64,000 nucleotides of DNA, from the NCBI GenBank assembly GCA_900660155.1, contig CABFPE010000546.1:407533-471532 (forward strand). The letters run 5' to 3'. Shown here one piece after another: positions 47,601 to 58,400 of the stretch. The position numbers and the translations under genes are program-made. Source of the DNA: Hofstenia miamia (Eukaryota; Xenacoelomorpha; Acoela; Hofsteniidae). Numbering within the stretch: position 1 is the stretch's first letter; each line of letters starts with the position of its first letter. Below the pieces are notes generated by a model. It saw only the letters and a list, made by a program, of their open reading frames with translations, was not told where the DNA came from and did no database searches.

Positions 47601-48318
47601 TTTGATGAAGTTTTTCTGCAACATCTTTTATGTCAACATTCTCAATATTTGCATGCAAAATTACATTAGTTTCTGAGGGTTTAACAGAATTCAACTTGGT
47701 GTTTGCATTATTAAAGAAATTGGATACACTCTCTTGAAGAGAACGAATTAATGACCAATTTTTAAACTCTTTAGGATACTTTGAAAATTCAATTTCAAGG
47801 TTGAGAGTGTTTTCAGCTGGCTGTTTTTCCAAAGGTAAATAATTATCTTCAAGAACGTATTGAAGAAAGTTAAGAAACTTATTATTTATTGAATCTGGAT
47901 CATCCAACATGTTTTCAAAATCGGAATTTCGTTTGTACAAACTTGTATCTTCCACAGTCGCAACAATTTCTGATTGATTTTTTTGAATTTGATAGTGTAG
48001 AACAATTTCAATGCCTTTGCCATTTTTTCGAATTTCACCTGGCAAGTATTTACGTACATGATCATTTACATTAAAATTTACATTATATTCACGATCTGGG
48101 TAACACATGTGACAATTAAGTTTTCCACACTGACATATAGAAGGATAGCATACACTGCATCTGCGATCCCCACATTTTTCAGTTTCATCTTCTGAGTCAG
48201 AATCACTACAATCTCTAGAATAACTAGGCAGTTGAATAGGAATTTTTCGTTTAAAATTATAGTCTTTATAGCATTCTTCACAGTTTTGATTTTTGCATTT
48301 ACCAAACGAATTACCCAT
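44602..48318 (-). CDS. Four-repeat ADP-ribosyltransferase-like protein with Cys knuckles
   Basis: Intact single-exon ORF, 1238 aa; ATG at 48318 (the in-frame codon before it is GTG). N-terminus MGNSFGKC fits an N-myristoylation site with a nearby Cys. Three C-x4-C-x2-C-Y knuckles follow (C8-C16, C49-C57, C64-C72). Then four repeats: 102-527, 547-871, 889-1067, 1068-1238. Each has an HY/Y-I strand start (GIEIVLHYQI, GIEKVLDYRI), an EFSKYPKEFKNW-type block, and a block ending in (L)FKGF. Repeats 1-2 continue with TQPKGYxRYG, NWYRGFHGT (H395), GIYC (Y470), LQVCLDP and FRPYGILIK; repeat 2 has FHSS instead of FHGT. Repeats 3-4 jump from the F-LDE/HLKE segment straight to a degenerate final motif (VIHSFGILLHN, ANPYCVLLKN). 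HG(T), G-(I)-Y and RPYGIL order recalls the PARP/ART fold and a widespread uncharacterised eukaryotic family. Function inferred only; a third catalytic residue is not evident. Confidence 0.85.
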   Translation of the reverse strand: MGNSFGKCKNQNCEECYKDYNFKRKIPIQLPSYSRDCSDSDSEDETEKCGDRRCSVCYPSICQCGKLNCHMCYPDREYNVNFNVNDHVRKYLPGEIRKNGKGIEIVLHYQIQKNQSEIVATVEDTSLYKRNSDFENMLDDPDSINNKFLNFLQYVLEDNYLPLEKQPAENTLNLEIEFSKYPKEFKNWSLIRSLQESVSNFFNNANTKLNSVKPSETNVILHANIENVDIKDVAEKLHQINCFNQAGVHEFLCFKGLSKNDFDKKGHRTFDNDETFKIGKPGKKISYTQPKGYRRYGLSVLGKYEGGINWLHPFQAGVHEFLCFKGLSKNDFDKRGHTTFDNNKTFDIGPDKKKISYTQPKGYHRYGLSVLGKYEGGINWLHPFQDDGNWYRGFHGTGNAGNFLKCKYETGESNENECKTDRHIKRMPQRGDNEISRFALKNIIKNGVEFAINNAYAEESEDGANRSGIYCSTKIDEQYMGELYGYVFGLQVCLDPVFTEKIDENDILLVTNPKAFRPYGILIKKKETFNEKIHMISLSKEIRDSGLGIEKVLDYRITKENFQENPDVVNDGVYSGQVDVLNLLDNPNQISSNLLSKLQIIFEKNYFNCFEKKQAETIFSVRMEFSGFPNEFCKWDNEYSLQEGLSKYFSQAKINLKYEKEINNKLDICAIFKNSNLEYIKENLRKIDDFKQAKICEFICFKGFNLDDFDEEGHTNFEDEKTFEIGPTGSKLTYTQPKGFQSYCLNVLNNYSDNKWLKPFGHEDNWYRAFHSSENDDENNFAFAWNWEFFKDVLSNIFYEGYIPNFHSIYNSKRYCSITASEENMKEIHGYKICLQVCLDPMDTKSINSKILSVKKPESFRPYGILLKKMELNNAKVQLLPLPFQKVGNFKCIKSILNDLIKKYNFNSNICALYTDLVRGYLDAVSFFDNPILEKITFDSKNFLQIIRQKNLLAPFFYKTQHIYYLIIRMEFSEFQTGLGALLTQYFFQAKVNIKYEEEVDGKTIVYALITDVQLINIAAKFQKEIHIEESGIFKFLHLHKFELDEILIAESPGVIHSFGILLHNEKSPIGMQSLEFAISALFIDFYRCYIDIINKLDNFNIQELTNLDVNSQNILSTVYEKNNNVDTDHDKHKLWIRIEFSKYPDGFNNWFNFIVFIKNILSLSYCSVKGKYKYIKKFDGKAILYAKFKSIKLESFINFIKKVRLFKYLDSKGFHLKEILMTENPENANPYCVLLKN
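47164..47583 (-). repeat. Tandem 70-codon duplication inside repeat 1
   Basis: Two 210-bp units (47374-47583 and 47164-47373) both encode AGVHEFLCFKGLSKNDFDK through INWLHPFQ. They differ mainly in the short stretch TFDNDETFKIGKPGKK versus TFDNNKTFDIGPDKKK. The left-arm copy has one unit, with ETFEIGPPNDK there. The duplication keeps frame and doubles the segment just before the FHGT motif. Confidence 0.9.
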
Positions 48319-48323
48319 CACAT
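48316..48323 (-). promoter_or_regulatory. Start-stop uORF overlapping the main ATG
   Basis: Same ATGTGATG arrangement as at 24340. A pyrimidine-rich tract ending TTTAG lies about ten bases upstream of the main ATG, so the mRNA 5' end may be made by cis- or trans-splicing there. Confidence 0.5.
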
Positions 48324-51300
48324 GTAGTCTAAATGTAAAAATAATGAAAATATATATGACATTCTATTAGTAAAAATGGTGGTATATCCCTAATATTATA
48401 AAAAAATTACAGAAATTAGCAGTTTTAAACAATTTGTTACCAATTATTAATTGTTGAGTACAATTATATTTATGTGTAATTTATGAAAAGCTTATATACA
48501 TTGTTTAAAACCAAAAGGTCGTAAATGCATCTTTTTCAAGATTGAATTTAGTACACCAACACACTATTTGAAAAAAACTATTTTTAAAAACCAAACTGTT
48601 ATATTCAAAATATCATTTGCTATATAGTTTTAAATGAATTCTTATTATGCTGTGAGACTGAATTAAATATCTTGCTAAAAATTATAGTAAATACAAACAA
48701 TGTATTCCATTACCTACATTTTTGAATTTTGACTTAACTTTTAAGAAGTAAGCAGCACAATTTTTGGTATAAAATAAGGATTAAGACACTGAATATGATA
48801 CTTAATTGAGTCATATTTAATTTTTTACAAGACATAAAATTCAATTAAGCATAATTAAATTAGAAAGAGTAAAATAATATTTCAACAACCAAAGAAAAAT
48901 CTAACATCAACTTTATATTGCTCTCCTAAAAGCAATAGAGAGGTAAAAAATTATTATAACCACTGAAATTATACTAATGCAATATTTTTCTATTTCATAA
49001 TGATGGGAATGCAAATTTATTTATATATGTGCTCATATCACATGATCACTAATTTGTTTGCAAATGTGGAAAAAACAGCTTGTAACTCTAAATACACCTT
49101 ATAATCAGATTGTGGCTAAGCTACACTGCTAATGCATGTAGAGATAGTTTTCAAGAGAATATTTTTAGAATTTTCAAAAAAGGAATTTGGGTAAGGCAAG
49201 GCTTGGGCCTAATGTTTTAATTGGTATTTGAATTATAAGAAAATTTTCACTTGAAATCTTGAAATCGACAAAAAATATTCTTTAAATTTAATCAGGCCTG
49301 CATTGTTTGCTGGTGTGATACTGCAAACATCTCAATTTTGTCTGCTTATAATCAAAGATCTTTGCTGGAAAGTACCATTTACTTTGTGTTGATGTAAGTT
49401 AATGTAAGTTGGCAGAGAATTTTAGGAATTGAATATACAGGTTCTCTAAATAATAATAGGACGATTGCAATCCTGGTAAATTTGTGGTGGGGGCAGGAAG
49501 AAATATCAAGGGTGATATATATGATGCCCTTGCCATAGGGAATAGTACTCAGCAAGGTTTACAATATTTTTAAATAGCATTTACCTCCAAAAAAGAATCA
49601 TTCTAATGACTCTATAAATGCCAATATTTTTCAAATTCTGGTATTCAGGCCGACATGGGTATGCTTAGCGCCTTATTGAAAGCATACATTTAAGGATTTA
49701 TTTATTAAAAAGAAGACAAAAATATTATCAAAATTTACTTCCTCTTATTTTAAGGGATATATTGCTTGGATACGCAGGAAAGTAATATTTTCATTAAAAC
49801 ATTACATAAATTGTTCTAGTAAAAAAAATAAACGACATTTTAAATGAATTTGGTGTAAAAACTTATCAAAACTTTTTAATGACACTTCAGTCGTTATTAG
49901 AACATGTAAAATACATATCCAAATTAAAATAAGCACAAATTTCAATTAATTTTAAAGAAATGCTTGTGTAAAAGATTATCAAAATATAAATGGTTTTCAT
50001 TTCTTAAGGTTGGTCTACATGCAAATGACTAATTGCAATAGTCAATTTCAGTGTAAAATTGGCAATTAAGTTTTGCTATAACAGTTAACAATAAAATGTC
50101 TGGAGATTAAATATAATGAAAGATCTTTGTCAGCTATGGCAACAACCATCATTATCTTACTTAAAATTACAATGCTATCAAAGTCCGAATAATTGTTATT
50201 TTGAAATAGTCCAGGATGGGCTTGGGCCTAAAAACCCCCCCCCAATTACAACTATATATATATATATATATATAAAACAATATGAGATTCACACATTTGG
50301 GAGACTCTTTTATTTTATCCCAATTTTACCACAATGGTTATAAACTTTTAGACGCCATTAAATTTACTGATTATAGTAATTTTGCATAAAATTTTTGAAA
50401 ATAACATAAATTGATTATACTTCCATTTGTGTTCACAATTTTAATTTAATGAGATTATAGTCTTTAAGTACTTAAACATAGCTATGCCCCTCAATTAGTG
50501 CTCTTCGTCAAAGGAAATTTATTGGCAATAATGCTTTAGCTGTAGGCGTAAGTTAGTTTTGATTTTTTTTGCTGTAGTCGTCGCTTTTTGCTACTAATAA
50601 ATTTTCAATGGAAGGAATAAAAAATGCTTATAGTTCACATAATTTAAAAAATTATCAAAGTGACTAAATTTTAAAAACAAAAATGCAAATGAAAATAATG
50701 GAAATAAATTGGCAGTAATACAAAACATTTTGCTGCAGTTGGCTGTGGGCCTCTAATGGGTAACCCTCAAACCTTACAATCTACAAAATATACAAAGCAA
50801 TGAGAGATTTAAATAATGATTGATTTGTGTTCTGATATTTTTAAGCAGTTCAGTTGAGCGTATTTTAGTATGTGTAACAATTATTTATATGCTTTCTGAA
50901 AAATGAGATATATGAGCCAAGAGGCTTTTAATGATGAGCATCCTTGAATGCTAAAATTAGAACTCCAGTGCAAAACAATTGAAAGTCTTAATATTTTTGC
51001 CTTAGAACTCCAAGGTTATTAAAACTTTTATATTCTAGCTATAACTAGTGTTTATCAGTTATCAACCTTTAAACCTATTGACTTAAAGTCAAATTGATCT
51101 ATTATTTTATATGTTAAAAATCCTTCTAATGCATTGAGGAATGCCTTGCACAAAGCCAGAGGTCACAATGCCACATTCATGCAACAGCCTTAGATAAAAA
51201 GTGGTGCAGCTTAAGAATCAAATTAATAGAAGAGAAAAAGTCAATTTATCACTTAAGAAATATTTGCAGCAAAGAAATTCCCACAAATGAAATCATAAAT

Positions 51301-52872
51301 GCCAAGAGAATATGACAAAAAATTTGCACAATAAAATCAATTATGATACCAAGCATGGGAATTATATTTTTGATTGGTTCAATTACTATGACTAAGATAA
51401 AAAACTTATCCAAATTTTTCCTCATACTCATTATATTTAAAGAACTCAATAATTATCATTTACATTGCTATAAATATTGCTTATACAAGTATTGGAAGAA
51501 ATTTTATAAAAAATAATTAAATTAATGTAATATTAAAATGTCAATTATTGAATTTTTACAAAATTTTTTTCTACCTAATTAAAATTTATTTTGAGCAATT
51601 ATGACAATCATAAATATGTAAATACAAATATTATAAATAACAATGTGAATGTTTCACTCTGTATATAATGTGCTTCATTCATAAATATTTACTACATTAT
51701 TTTTTAATTTAAACATTTTATATTTCTTGAAGTTCTTGTTGTTAGAAAAAACCAACATTATGTTCACTACTTATTTAAATTTTTCTTTGATGTTGACTCA
51801 TGTTCTTATTGACTGCTCTTTATAAATTCAGCAATTATGTTATTCTTGAAAAAACCAATTGTGGAACATATTAATGATAATACATATCAATAATACATAC
51901 AGTGTGTGTGAAGAGAATGCCAATAATTTGCTTGTATTAAAATGACTTGCTTAGTGATTGTTGTCAATACTCACAATGATGAATGCCTTAATATGATATA
52001 TAATAGTTTAAGTATATTGTATCATATCTTTGTCAGTAGTGATTAACATTACATAGAATAGTATGGTGAAGGCAATTGCCAAATTCAGAAATATACTAGT
52101 GAGTAACTCTGGGAAACTCTGTATTTGCATGGCAAGATTACTAAATCAATATATGCAAATTTATCAATTAAAGTTAATACACTGAAGAAATAGAATTTAC
52201 TAAGAGAAATGCACTTTGAAACAGGGCAATTAATCCATGGTGTATTTCTAGAAAAAATAATTTCTAAAATTAATAATTTGAAGTGCATTAAATTTGATCA
52301 TGTTAATGACTTTCAATTATTTAAAGTGAATTTTTATTATATTTAAAAACATAGTGATATGTAATGGAAAATAGGGAGTAATTTGTTATCTAATAACTGA
52401 TCAGAATCAAAGATTCCATAAATAACAAATAGATGGAATTAAAATTGAAATGCAATTTCAAATATGAAAAGGCTATATACATAGCAATTCAATACCCTTC
52501 CAATATGTGAGTATTAATTCAATCTAGGAATATGCTTACTATAAATGTTGAAAGATAAGATAAAACTCATTCACAGATATGCATACAACTAGTATATTTA
52601 TTTGCATTTGATGTACCTAAGCATAATAGCTTGAAATTGTTTCATGTTTGTATTCATTCATTAAGTATCTAATGAAAAATGCTTTTCTCTGATGTGCATG
52701 AAATTTGATCATGTCAATCACTTTCACTTATCTCTTCTTAAATCTGTAAGCAGTTATAATATTCTTACTTCTTTAGTTTATCATTCTGACAATTATAAAT
52801 GAGTTGTTATATAAAGTTGTAAAAATGCAAAAATGTGTAAAGTATAATTTTTTTTAAAGTATAATTTTTATT
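48324..52872. other. Non-coding 5' flank of the intact gene
   Basis: Mirror of 19791-24339, near-identical. Contains a C run and (TA)n at about 50230-50275. No gene, tRNA or transposon recognised; any promoter of the gene should be here, but no element can be named. Confidence 0.55.
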
Positions 52873-53263
52873 AAAATAACTATACCCAATTGTTTTTCAG
52901 TAATGGCTAAAGTAATACTTGTTAAGCAGCTAGTGACATTGCAAGGTTGCAAAGTAAAATAAATACACATTACAAATTGAGTTTAAGTTAGTTACAAACA
53001 GCATTGAGAGCTGCACTGAGTTAGGATAGGGAACACATAAAAAACATCATTGAGCTTAGACTTGGAACTACTTGATCAATGATGGAGGTGCATGTGGTTT
53101 GATTCAGAGTCAGCCAGAGGCCATAACCAGATCACAGAGCAGAACTGCAATGGTGGTGTACCTAAACAGTATCAAGTTACTCTAGTTAAGCAAAGGTTAA
53201 TGAAATGTATACTACATCAGAGTAAAGAGTTAACATAAGTACATCCCTACCCACATATAATGA
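52873..53263 (-). repeat. LTR remnant of the Gypsy family in the right arm
   Basis: Mirror copy of 19400-19790, in reverse orientation. Confidence 0.6.
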
Positions 53264-53306
53264 GGAACAATGATTTAAAAGAATGATTTAATCTCAGTTA
53301 ACACAG

Positions 53307-53573
53307 ATGCTACAAAGTTGTACAGAGTGTAAGCGTATATTATCAGATCAGAAAACTATAAATTGCCATATCAGGGATCCCTATATGCAAATCTGCAATG
53401 GGGAATTGGATACTAATTGCTGGAAATGTATGTTGGAGGGCAGTTACAAGTCATACAAGAGTAAAGTTTGGTACTTAGAGAAAATTCAGACCTGTCATTT
53501 CAACCTTGTAGAGCAGACAGAGACAGGCAGTGTAAGAAGCTTTTGTGCTTCTCCTGTCAATCAGGGGAATTGA
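53307..53573 (+). CDS. Small Cys-rich ORF (88 aa), doubtful
   Basis: ATG at 53307 directly after AACACAG. Begins MLQSCTECKRILSDQ, with a second pair CWKC at about residues 38-41, then a basic, Lys/Tyr-rich stretch. Identical to 19090-19356. Could be a zinc-ribbon-like exon or chance. Confidence 0.2.
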   Translation: MLQSCTECKRILSDQKTINCHIRDPYMQICNGELDTNCWKCMLEGSYKSYKSKVWYLEKIQTCHFNLVEQTETGSVRSFCASPVNQGN

Positions 53574-54169
53574 TAAAACTAAATCTGTATCCAACCCATT
53601 TTGTGATAATTTTTCTTACCAGGGATTCTGGAGCAGATCTGGTTGGTATTATACAAGCTTTGGTTTTTGCAATGAGCTAGCTATGGGAGACCTTACATCA
53701 CTAATTTAATGTTTTCCCCCAATCAGCTCGTCTACCCAGATTTGTCTCAATTGCACAAAATTACTTTTTGCATTGAAACTTAAATTAGTTGCTACAAAAA
53801 CCCTAACAGGGTGCTTAGCTAACAAATGAATTCTTGCTACTTTTAGCTTTACAAACACCTTAACATATTGTAGAGTTACTTAGGGCCCTTTATTTTATCC
53901 TATTGTCACTCTCTTTGGTCAATTCTGTGCTATTCCAATTATTAATTTAGTGATTTTTATTGATTTTTAGTGTTTTGAACCTAAGTTTCGAATTTGTTAT
54001 AATTGTTCCCTCAATTAAGGTGTACATGTAAATTGCTCATTTAATTTGCAAGGGAATTAAGTAGATTTTGTAAACATTAAATATTTACCTTTTTCTTTAT
54101 AGAAAAATAGAGAATTCATTGTTGCAAGTGTCAAACAAATTTCGTTCTCACTGGATAACATTTGCTTCT

Positions 54170-54767
54170 TTACTTACTTTGTATTACTAACCCTTTTTAG
54201 CATCATTATTAATATGATAAGTATCTGCTTGTAAGATCCAGTGATAATGTGGGAGGAACTCTGCTGTGCCTGGGGTGATAACTTGCTCCTTGACAGATGT
54301 GAGCCCATATTATGGTCGCTCTAAGGCTATGCATAGGTGTAGGGAATAAAAGAGCTTTATATTTGATCAATCATACATGCACTTAACAACACACTATGCA
54401 AATATAATATGCCATTGGTGTATGCAAATATGTTGTAACTACATGTTATTATATCTTATTACATGAGCTGAGATAACAAGAACACTGAGCTAAAGTTGGT
54501 ATTGAGCTAGAAATTAAACATGAGACACACAATTAGCACCTTAGTGAGTGTGGATGGTTTCTTATGATTTGCTTTGGCATGATGCTGTGTAAATTGGTCA
54601 CTAGCTGGAATGCCTTCTTGAAAATGGTTTGGTTCATTTTTCTACAGTGAAATTGGCAAACTACCAATCTTCATTTGTTTTGTTAGAGTGTGGGCCACTC
54701 TCAGCATTAGTAATCCCTTGCAACCTTTGTACTTCTTGAGCTGATAGACATGCCCTGCAATTCTACA
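54170..54767. other. Non-coding stretch between right arm and Gypsy 2
   Basis: No supported gene. The last bases (TTCTACA, then TGGTAACCCTGAC at 54768) repeat the arrangement before Gypsy 1, and GAGCTGAGA near 54467 and 6051 may be shared, so this may be a degraded 5' LTR. Confidence 0.35.
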
Positions 54768-55167
54768 TGGTAACCCTGACATGATACAGAACTGTTCTAG
54801 TGTTCTCTTATTGTATTTGGTTTCATCTTTCCACTGGGTGTGAGTCAGCTGGGATGGATTTCCCTGACCACAGTCTACTTCACCACCCATTGATGCACAA
54901 CCTTACCTCATATGTAATTCTAAATTTTCAAGTCTATGATCCAAGGCTGTTACTGTGCCTTGATTCTATTCTTACCTGTTCTTAGTGCTATTATGGCGTT
55001 GTCTCATTATTCTAGTATTTGGAATGATTGCCATACCTATACCTTGCTACTGTCTGTCAGTTGCTTTTTGTTTCTCCTACACAGCTGGATGTTTCTCCTA
55101 CATTATTGGAATTGTTTTTAAAACATTTTCTCTTACTTTTACTTTTACTTGTTTGCTTATTCTTGTT

Positions 55168-56353
55168 CTTATGGATATGGATTTTTCTATTTCTCATAAT
55201 GGGACTCCCACTCAGGGTATACCCTGTGTGAGCATTGGCAGCCTGCTCACTGCCCCTTGCACTGCTGGATTTGATTCTGCAATTGCTTTACTTACACCCA
55301 ACCCTGCTAAACATATTTCTGCTATGTCTACACCCTCCGAAGCTTTTCAGCAAGAGATCCCCACTCCTACTACGTGTTCAAACCTGTTCCTTTCATACAA
55401 GCCATTGTTGCCTTCTCCAGAGTTACTGATAACTGAAGTTGAACAGCTTAGAGAAGCCCTTTCTGAGCATATTTCTCAGCGCCACTCCTGTGAAGCCCAC
55501 CTTGATGCCTTGTAGGCAGAGTTACAACAACAAGCCACTGAAGCCTGGCAGTGTGAGAGATGCTTGCTCAATTTGATTTCTGCACCCCGATGCAAGTTCA
55601 AGAACCCACCCTGCATTCTCCACCAGTCTTACTAGAAGAACCTGAGTATGTGACTCTTGCTTTTCTGGATAATGCTCTTGATGCTCTCTCTGAAAGATTT
55701 TCAACCATTATCTCACAAACACTTTCTGCTCACTTGTTCCATGCTCCAATATCACCTGCTACAACTCTAGTGACGCCACCATTCATTACCCCTGTTACCT
55801 CTTTTAAAGTTAGAGGCCCTACATTTACTCAGTCTGCTCTATAAGTTTCAACACTAATCACCATAGCTATGCTAGGCTCTTGTATCCTGAGCACAACAGT
55901 AGTGCCCACAGCACCTGTTAGTGTCACAGACACTCTATCTGGTCTGAAACAACTTGTAGGCCACACTTTACCCAGTTGATTCTACCTGCAGAAGCATCAG
56001 GAAGAAAATCAGCAAATCTTTTCTATTAGCTCTCTTTTGCCCAAATTTACTGGAAAGATAGACAAAATTTCACTTTCATTCAAAGAGTGGCTCTTCCTGT
56101 TTGAGCTCACTATGAAACAGTATAAACTACACAGGATGCTGCTGCCATGCAATTCCCCATGTACCTTCAAGGCCTCATGTACAATCAGTACATGATGTTG
56201 CATAGAGAGGTCAATTACTTGCCTCACATTAAACAGCAGTACAAGATGCTCTTATGTGATCTCTCCTTCAAAAAGGGAGACAATGTCAGGACCTATATTA
56301 CACAGGTTGATAGACTCTTTTGCCTTAGCAAGTTGGTGCCAGAATACTCATGA
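55168..56353 (+). pseudogene. Gypsy 2 gag region (fossil)
   Basis: Starts with MDMDFSISHNGTPTQGIP, goes through a Ser/Thr/Pro-rich part and a coiled coil (ITEVEQLREALSEHI), then a capsid-like part (FTGKIDKISLSFKEW, YLQGLMYNQYMMLHRE, NVRTYITQVDRLFCLSKL). The capsid part aligns by eye with Gypsy 1 gag. No zinc knuckle was made out. Broken. Confidence 0.65.
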
Positions 56354-56886
56354 CATGATCTCTTTTCTTATATTTGTTGGGGATTCCCCTCCACCATTAG
56401 AAGCAGCCTCGAACTCAAATGTGATCAAGTGGATGACTTGAATTCTATTATTAAAAAGGTGATTAGCACTGTTTAACTCAAATGTGATCAAGTGGATGAC
56501 TTGAATTCTATTATTAAAAAGGTGATTAGCACTGTTTACATGTTGCAGAATACAATTTGCATCAAGAGAGATGCTGGTGATTTAAAGACAGGTCAAACTG
56601 CCTCAAAGAGACTGACATCTCTGAGTTCTGCTATAGTGCTTATATAGCTTTTACAGCATCCTGTAACCAATAAATTTTACTAACATTAGCCAAAAGCATT
56701 GTTGTGGAACCTTGGCACTGGTGATTCATTGCTGTCACTACTAATTATCCTTATGAGGGTGATGTCATGATTTCTGGACAAAGAGGGAAATGCCTTAATG
56801 GTATACATTTTTCTCCGGACCTCTGTCATGTCTCCTGTGGCTAGACTTATGCTATCATGCTTAACAGTTCTGCTTGTTTGATCTGA

Positions 56887-57800
56887 ATGAAACCTACCAA
56901 GACTTCCCTCATCATGACTCTGGTCCAACTCAAAATGAAAGCTGCCACTTGTTTACCTGTTCTCACTGCTATTCATGATCTGAGTGAACCCAGTGATCCA
57001 GTATATATCCCAGTAGTCAATGAGAAGACTCATGGACATCTGATTCCCCAGGAACGTGATGCACTCTCTGCCCTTTTGTGCCAGCACCATGATGTGTTCA
57101 ACTATGGCTCAATCAGTGTTGGTAAGGCCATTGGGGAGCAACATGAGATTGAAACCAAAAGTGATCACCCCATTTGGTTGCCAGTTCAGCAAGTACCAGA
57201 AAACCTACAGGCAGAATATGAACAGATCCTCAGCAATCTAATAGAGAGTGGTATTATTCAAAACAGCAACATCCCTTATGTGGCACCCACAGTATTTATT
57301 TTCCAAGGCGAGAAGTACTGCCTTTGTGTTGATTTCAGAAGAGTAAATGATATCACCATCAAAGATATGTATCCCTTACCTCACATTGAGGATCTCTTAT
57401 ATGATGCCAGCAAATACAGTTTGTTCTCATTCTTAGATCTCTGTAACGCCTATTGGCAGATACCTATGAAGTCTTCTGACATCCCAAAAACCAAGTTTAT
57501 CATGCCATATGGCCTTTTTGAGTGGAAATATATGGCCTTCAGGTCTGTAATGCTCTGGCTACTTTTCAGTGCTACATTACACATGTGTTGCAGAATGGGG
57601 CCAATATTCTTGACCCAGGATCACAGCATATATGGATGATATCCTCATTGTGGACATGCATTCTCTGATCATTTGGATAAGTTGGGTTGCACTCTGGTCT
57701 CCAGGTCAATGGCAACAAGTGCTTGCTCATTTTGCTATGTGTTACCTTCTTAGGCAGGGTGATTGAACCCAGGATAATTTCCAAAAAACCACGTGAAAGA
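56887..57800 (+). pseudogene. Gypsy 2 reverse transcriptase (fossil)
   Basis: A long open stretch with HDVFNYGSISVGKAIGEQHE, YVAPTVFIFQGEKYCLCVDF, RRVNDITIKDMYPLPHIEDL, FLDLCNAYWQIPMKSSDI and KFIMPYGLFEWKYMAF: fingers and palm blocks of Gypsy RT. The rest of the palm follows in degraded form. Confidence 0.85.
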
Positions 57801-57959
57801 CCATCTTGACCACATTGAGACTCCATGCTCTCACAAAGATGTCCAACACTTAATGGGCTTTCTGAACTATTATGGCTCATTCATTTCTGAGCTAGCTAAT
57901 TGAACCAAACATATCTCTAATTTGCTTTGAAAAAACACCAAGTTTTGTTGGACCTGGGC

Positions 57960-58400
57960 TGAGCAAGCGGAGCTGGATTCTGTGAAACTAGAACTGAGGT
58001 GTATCCCAAGTTTAAATACACTTGATTACTCCAAAGAGTTTATAGTCATTTGCAATGTGAGCTCTGTTGCCGTCAGTGTTGTCTTAAGCCAGATCATCAA
58101 CAGTCGAGAAAGCCCAGTGCAGTACTTCAGCTGGAAGCTCCAAAGTGCTTATTTAAATTATGGGGCTACTTAATCCAAGATGCTAGTGCTCATTGAGAGC
58201 CTGGAGAAGTTCCACTTCTTCATTTTAGACTGCCAGTTTACTGTTCACACTGATAACTCTGTGCTAGCATGACTGAAAATGTTCTCTGGCAACATTGTTG
58301 CTTGTGGCTAGAGTATTTAAATGACTCCACCTTTACAATCACCCCTGGCCAGGGAGACTCCACTTCAATGCAGACTATTTTACCACCCTTCCCAGCTATG
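57960..58400 (+). pseudogene. Gypsy 2 RNase H (fossil)
   Basis: NTLDYSKEFIVICNVSSVAV, SPVQYFSWKLQSAYLNYGA and FTVHTDNS follow the RNase H pattern seen in Gypsy 1. Broken. Confidence 0.75.

Larger units (their letters stand above)
41090..54169. repeat. Right arm of the 13-kb inverted repeat
   Basis: Reverse complement of 18529-31342. It carries the intact copy of the main gene and is continuous at contig level with unit A on one side and Gypsy 2 on the other. Against the left arm it has about 30 extra bases near 54070 and about 250 net extra bases inside the gene. Confidence 0.9.

Noticed and set aside
18529-54169. Reading the inverted repeat as a proven chromosomal palindrome
   Set aside because: The left arm coincides with one contig between placeholder gaps, so the orientation and position are not established by sequence.
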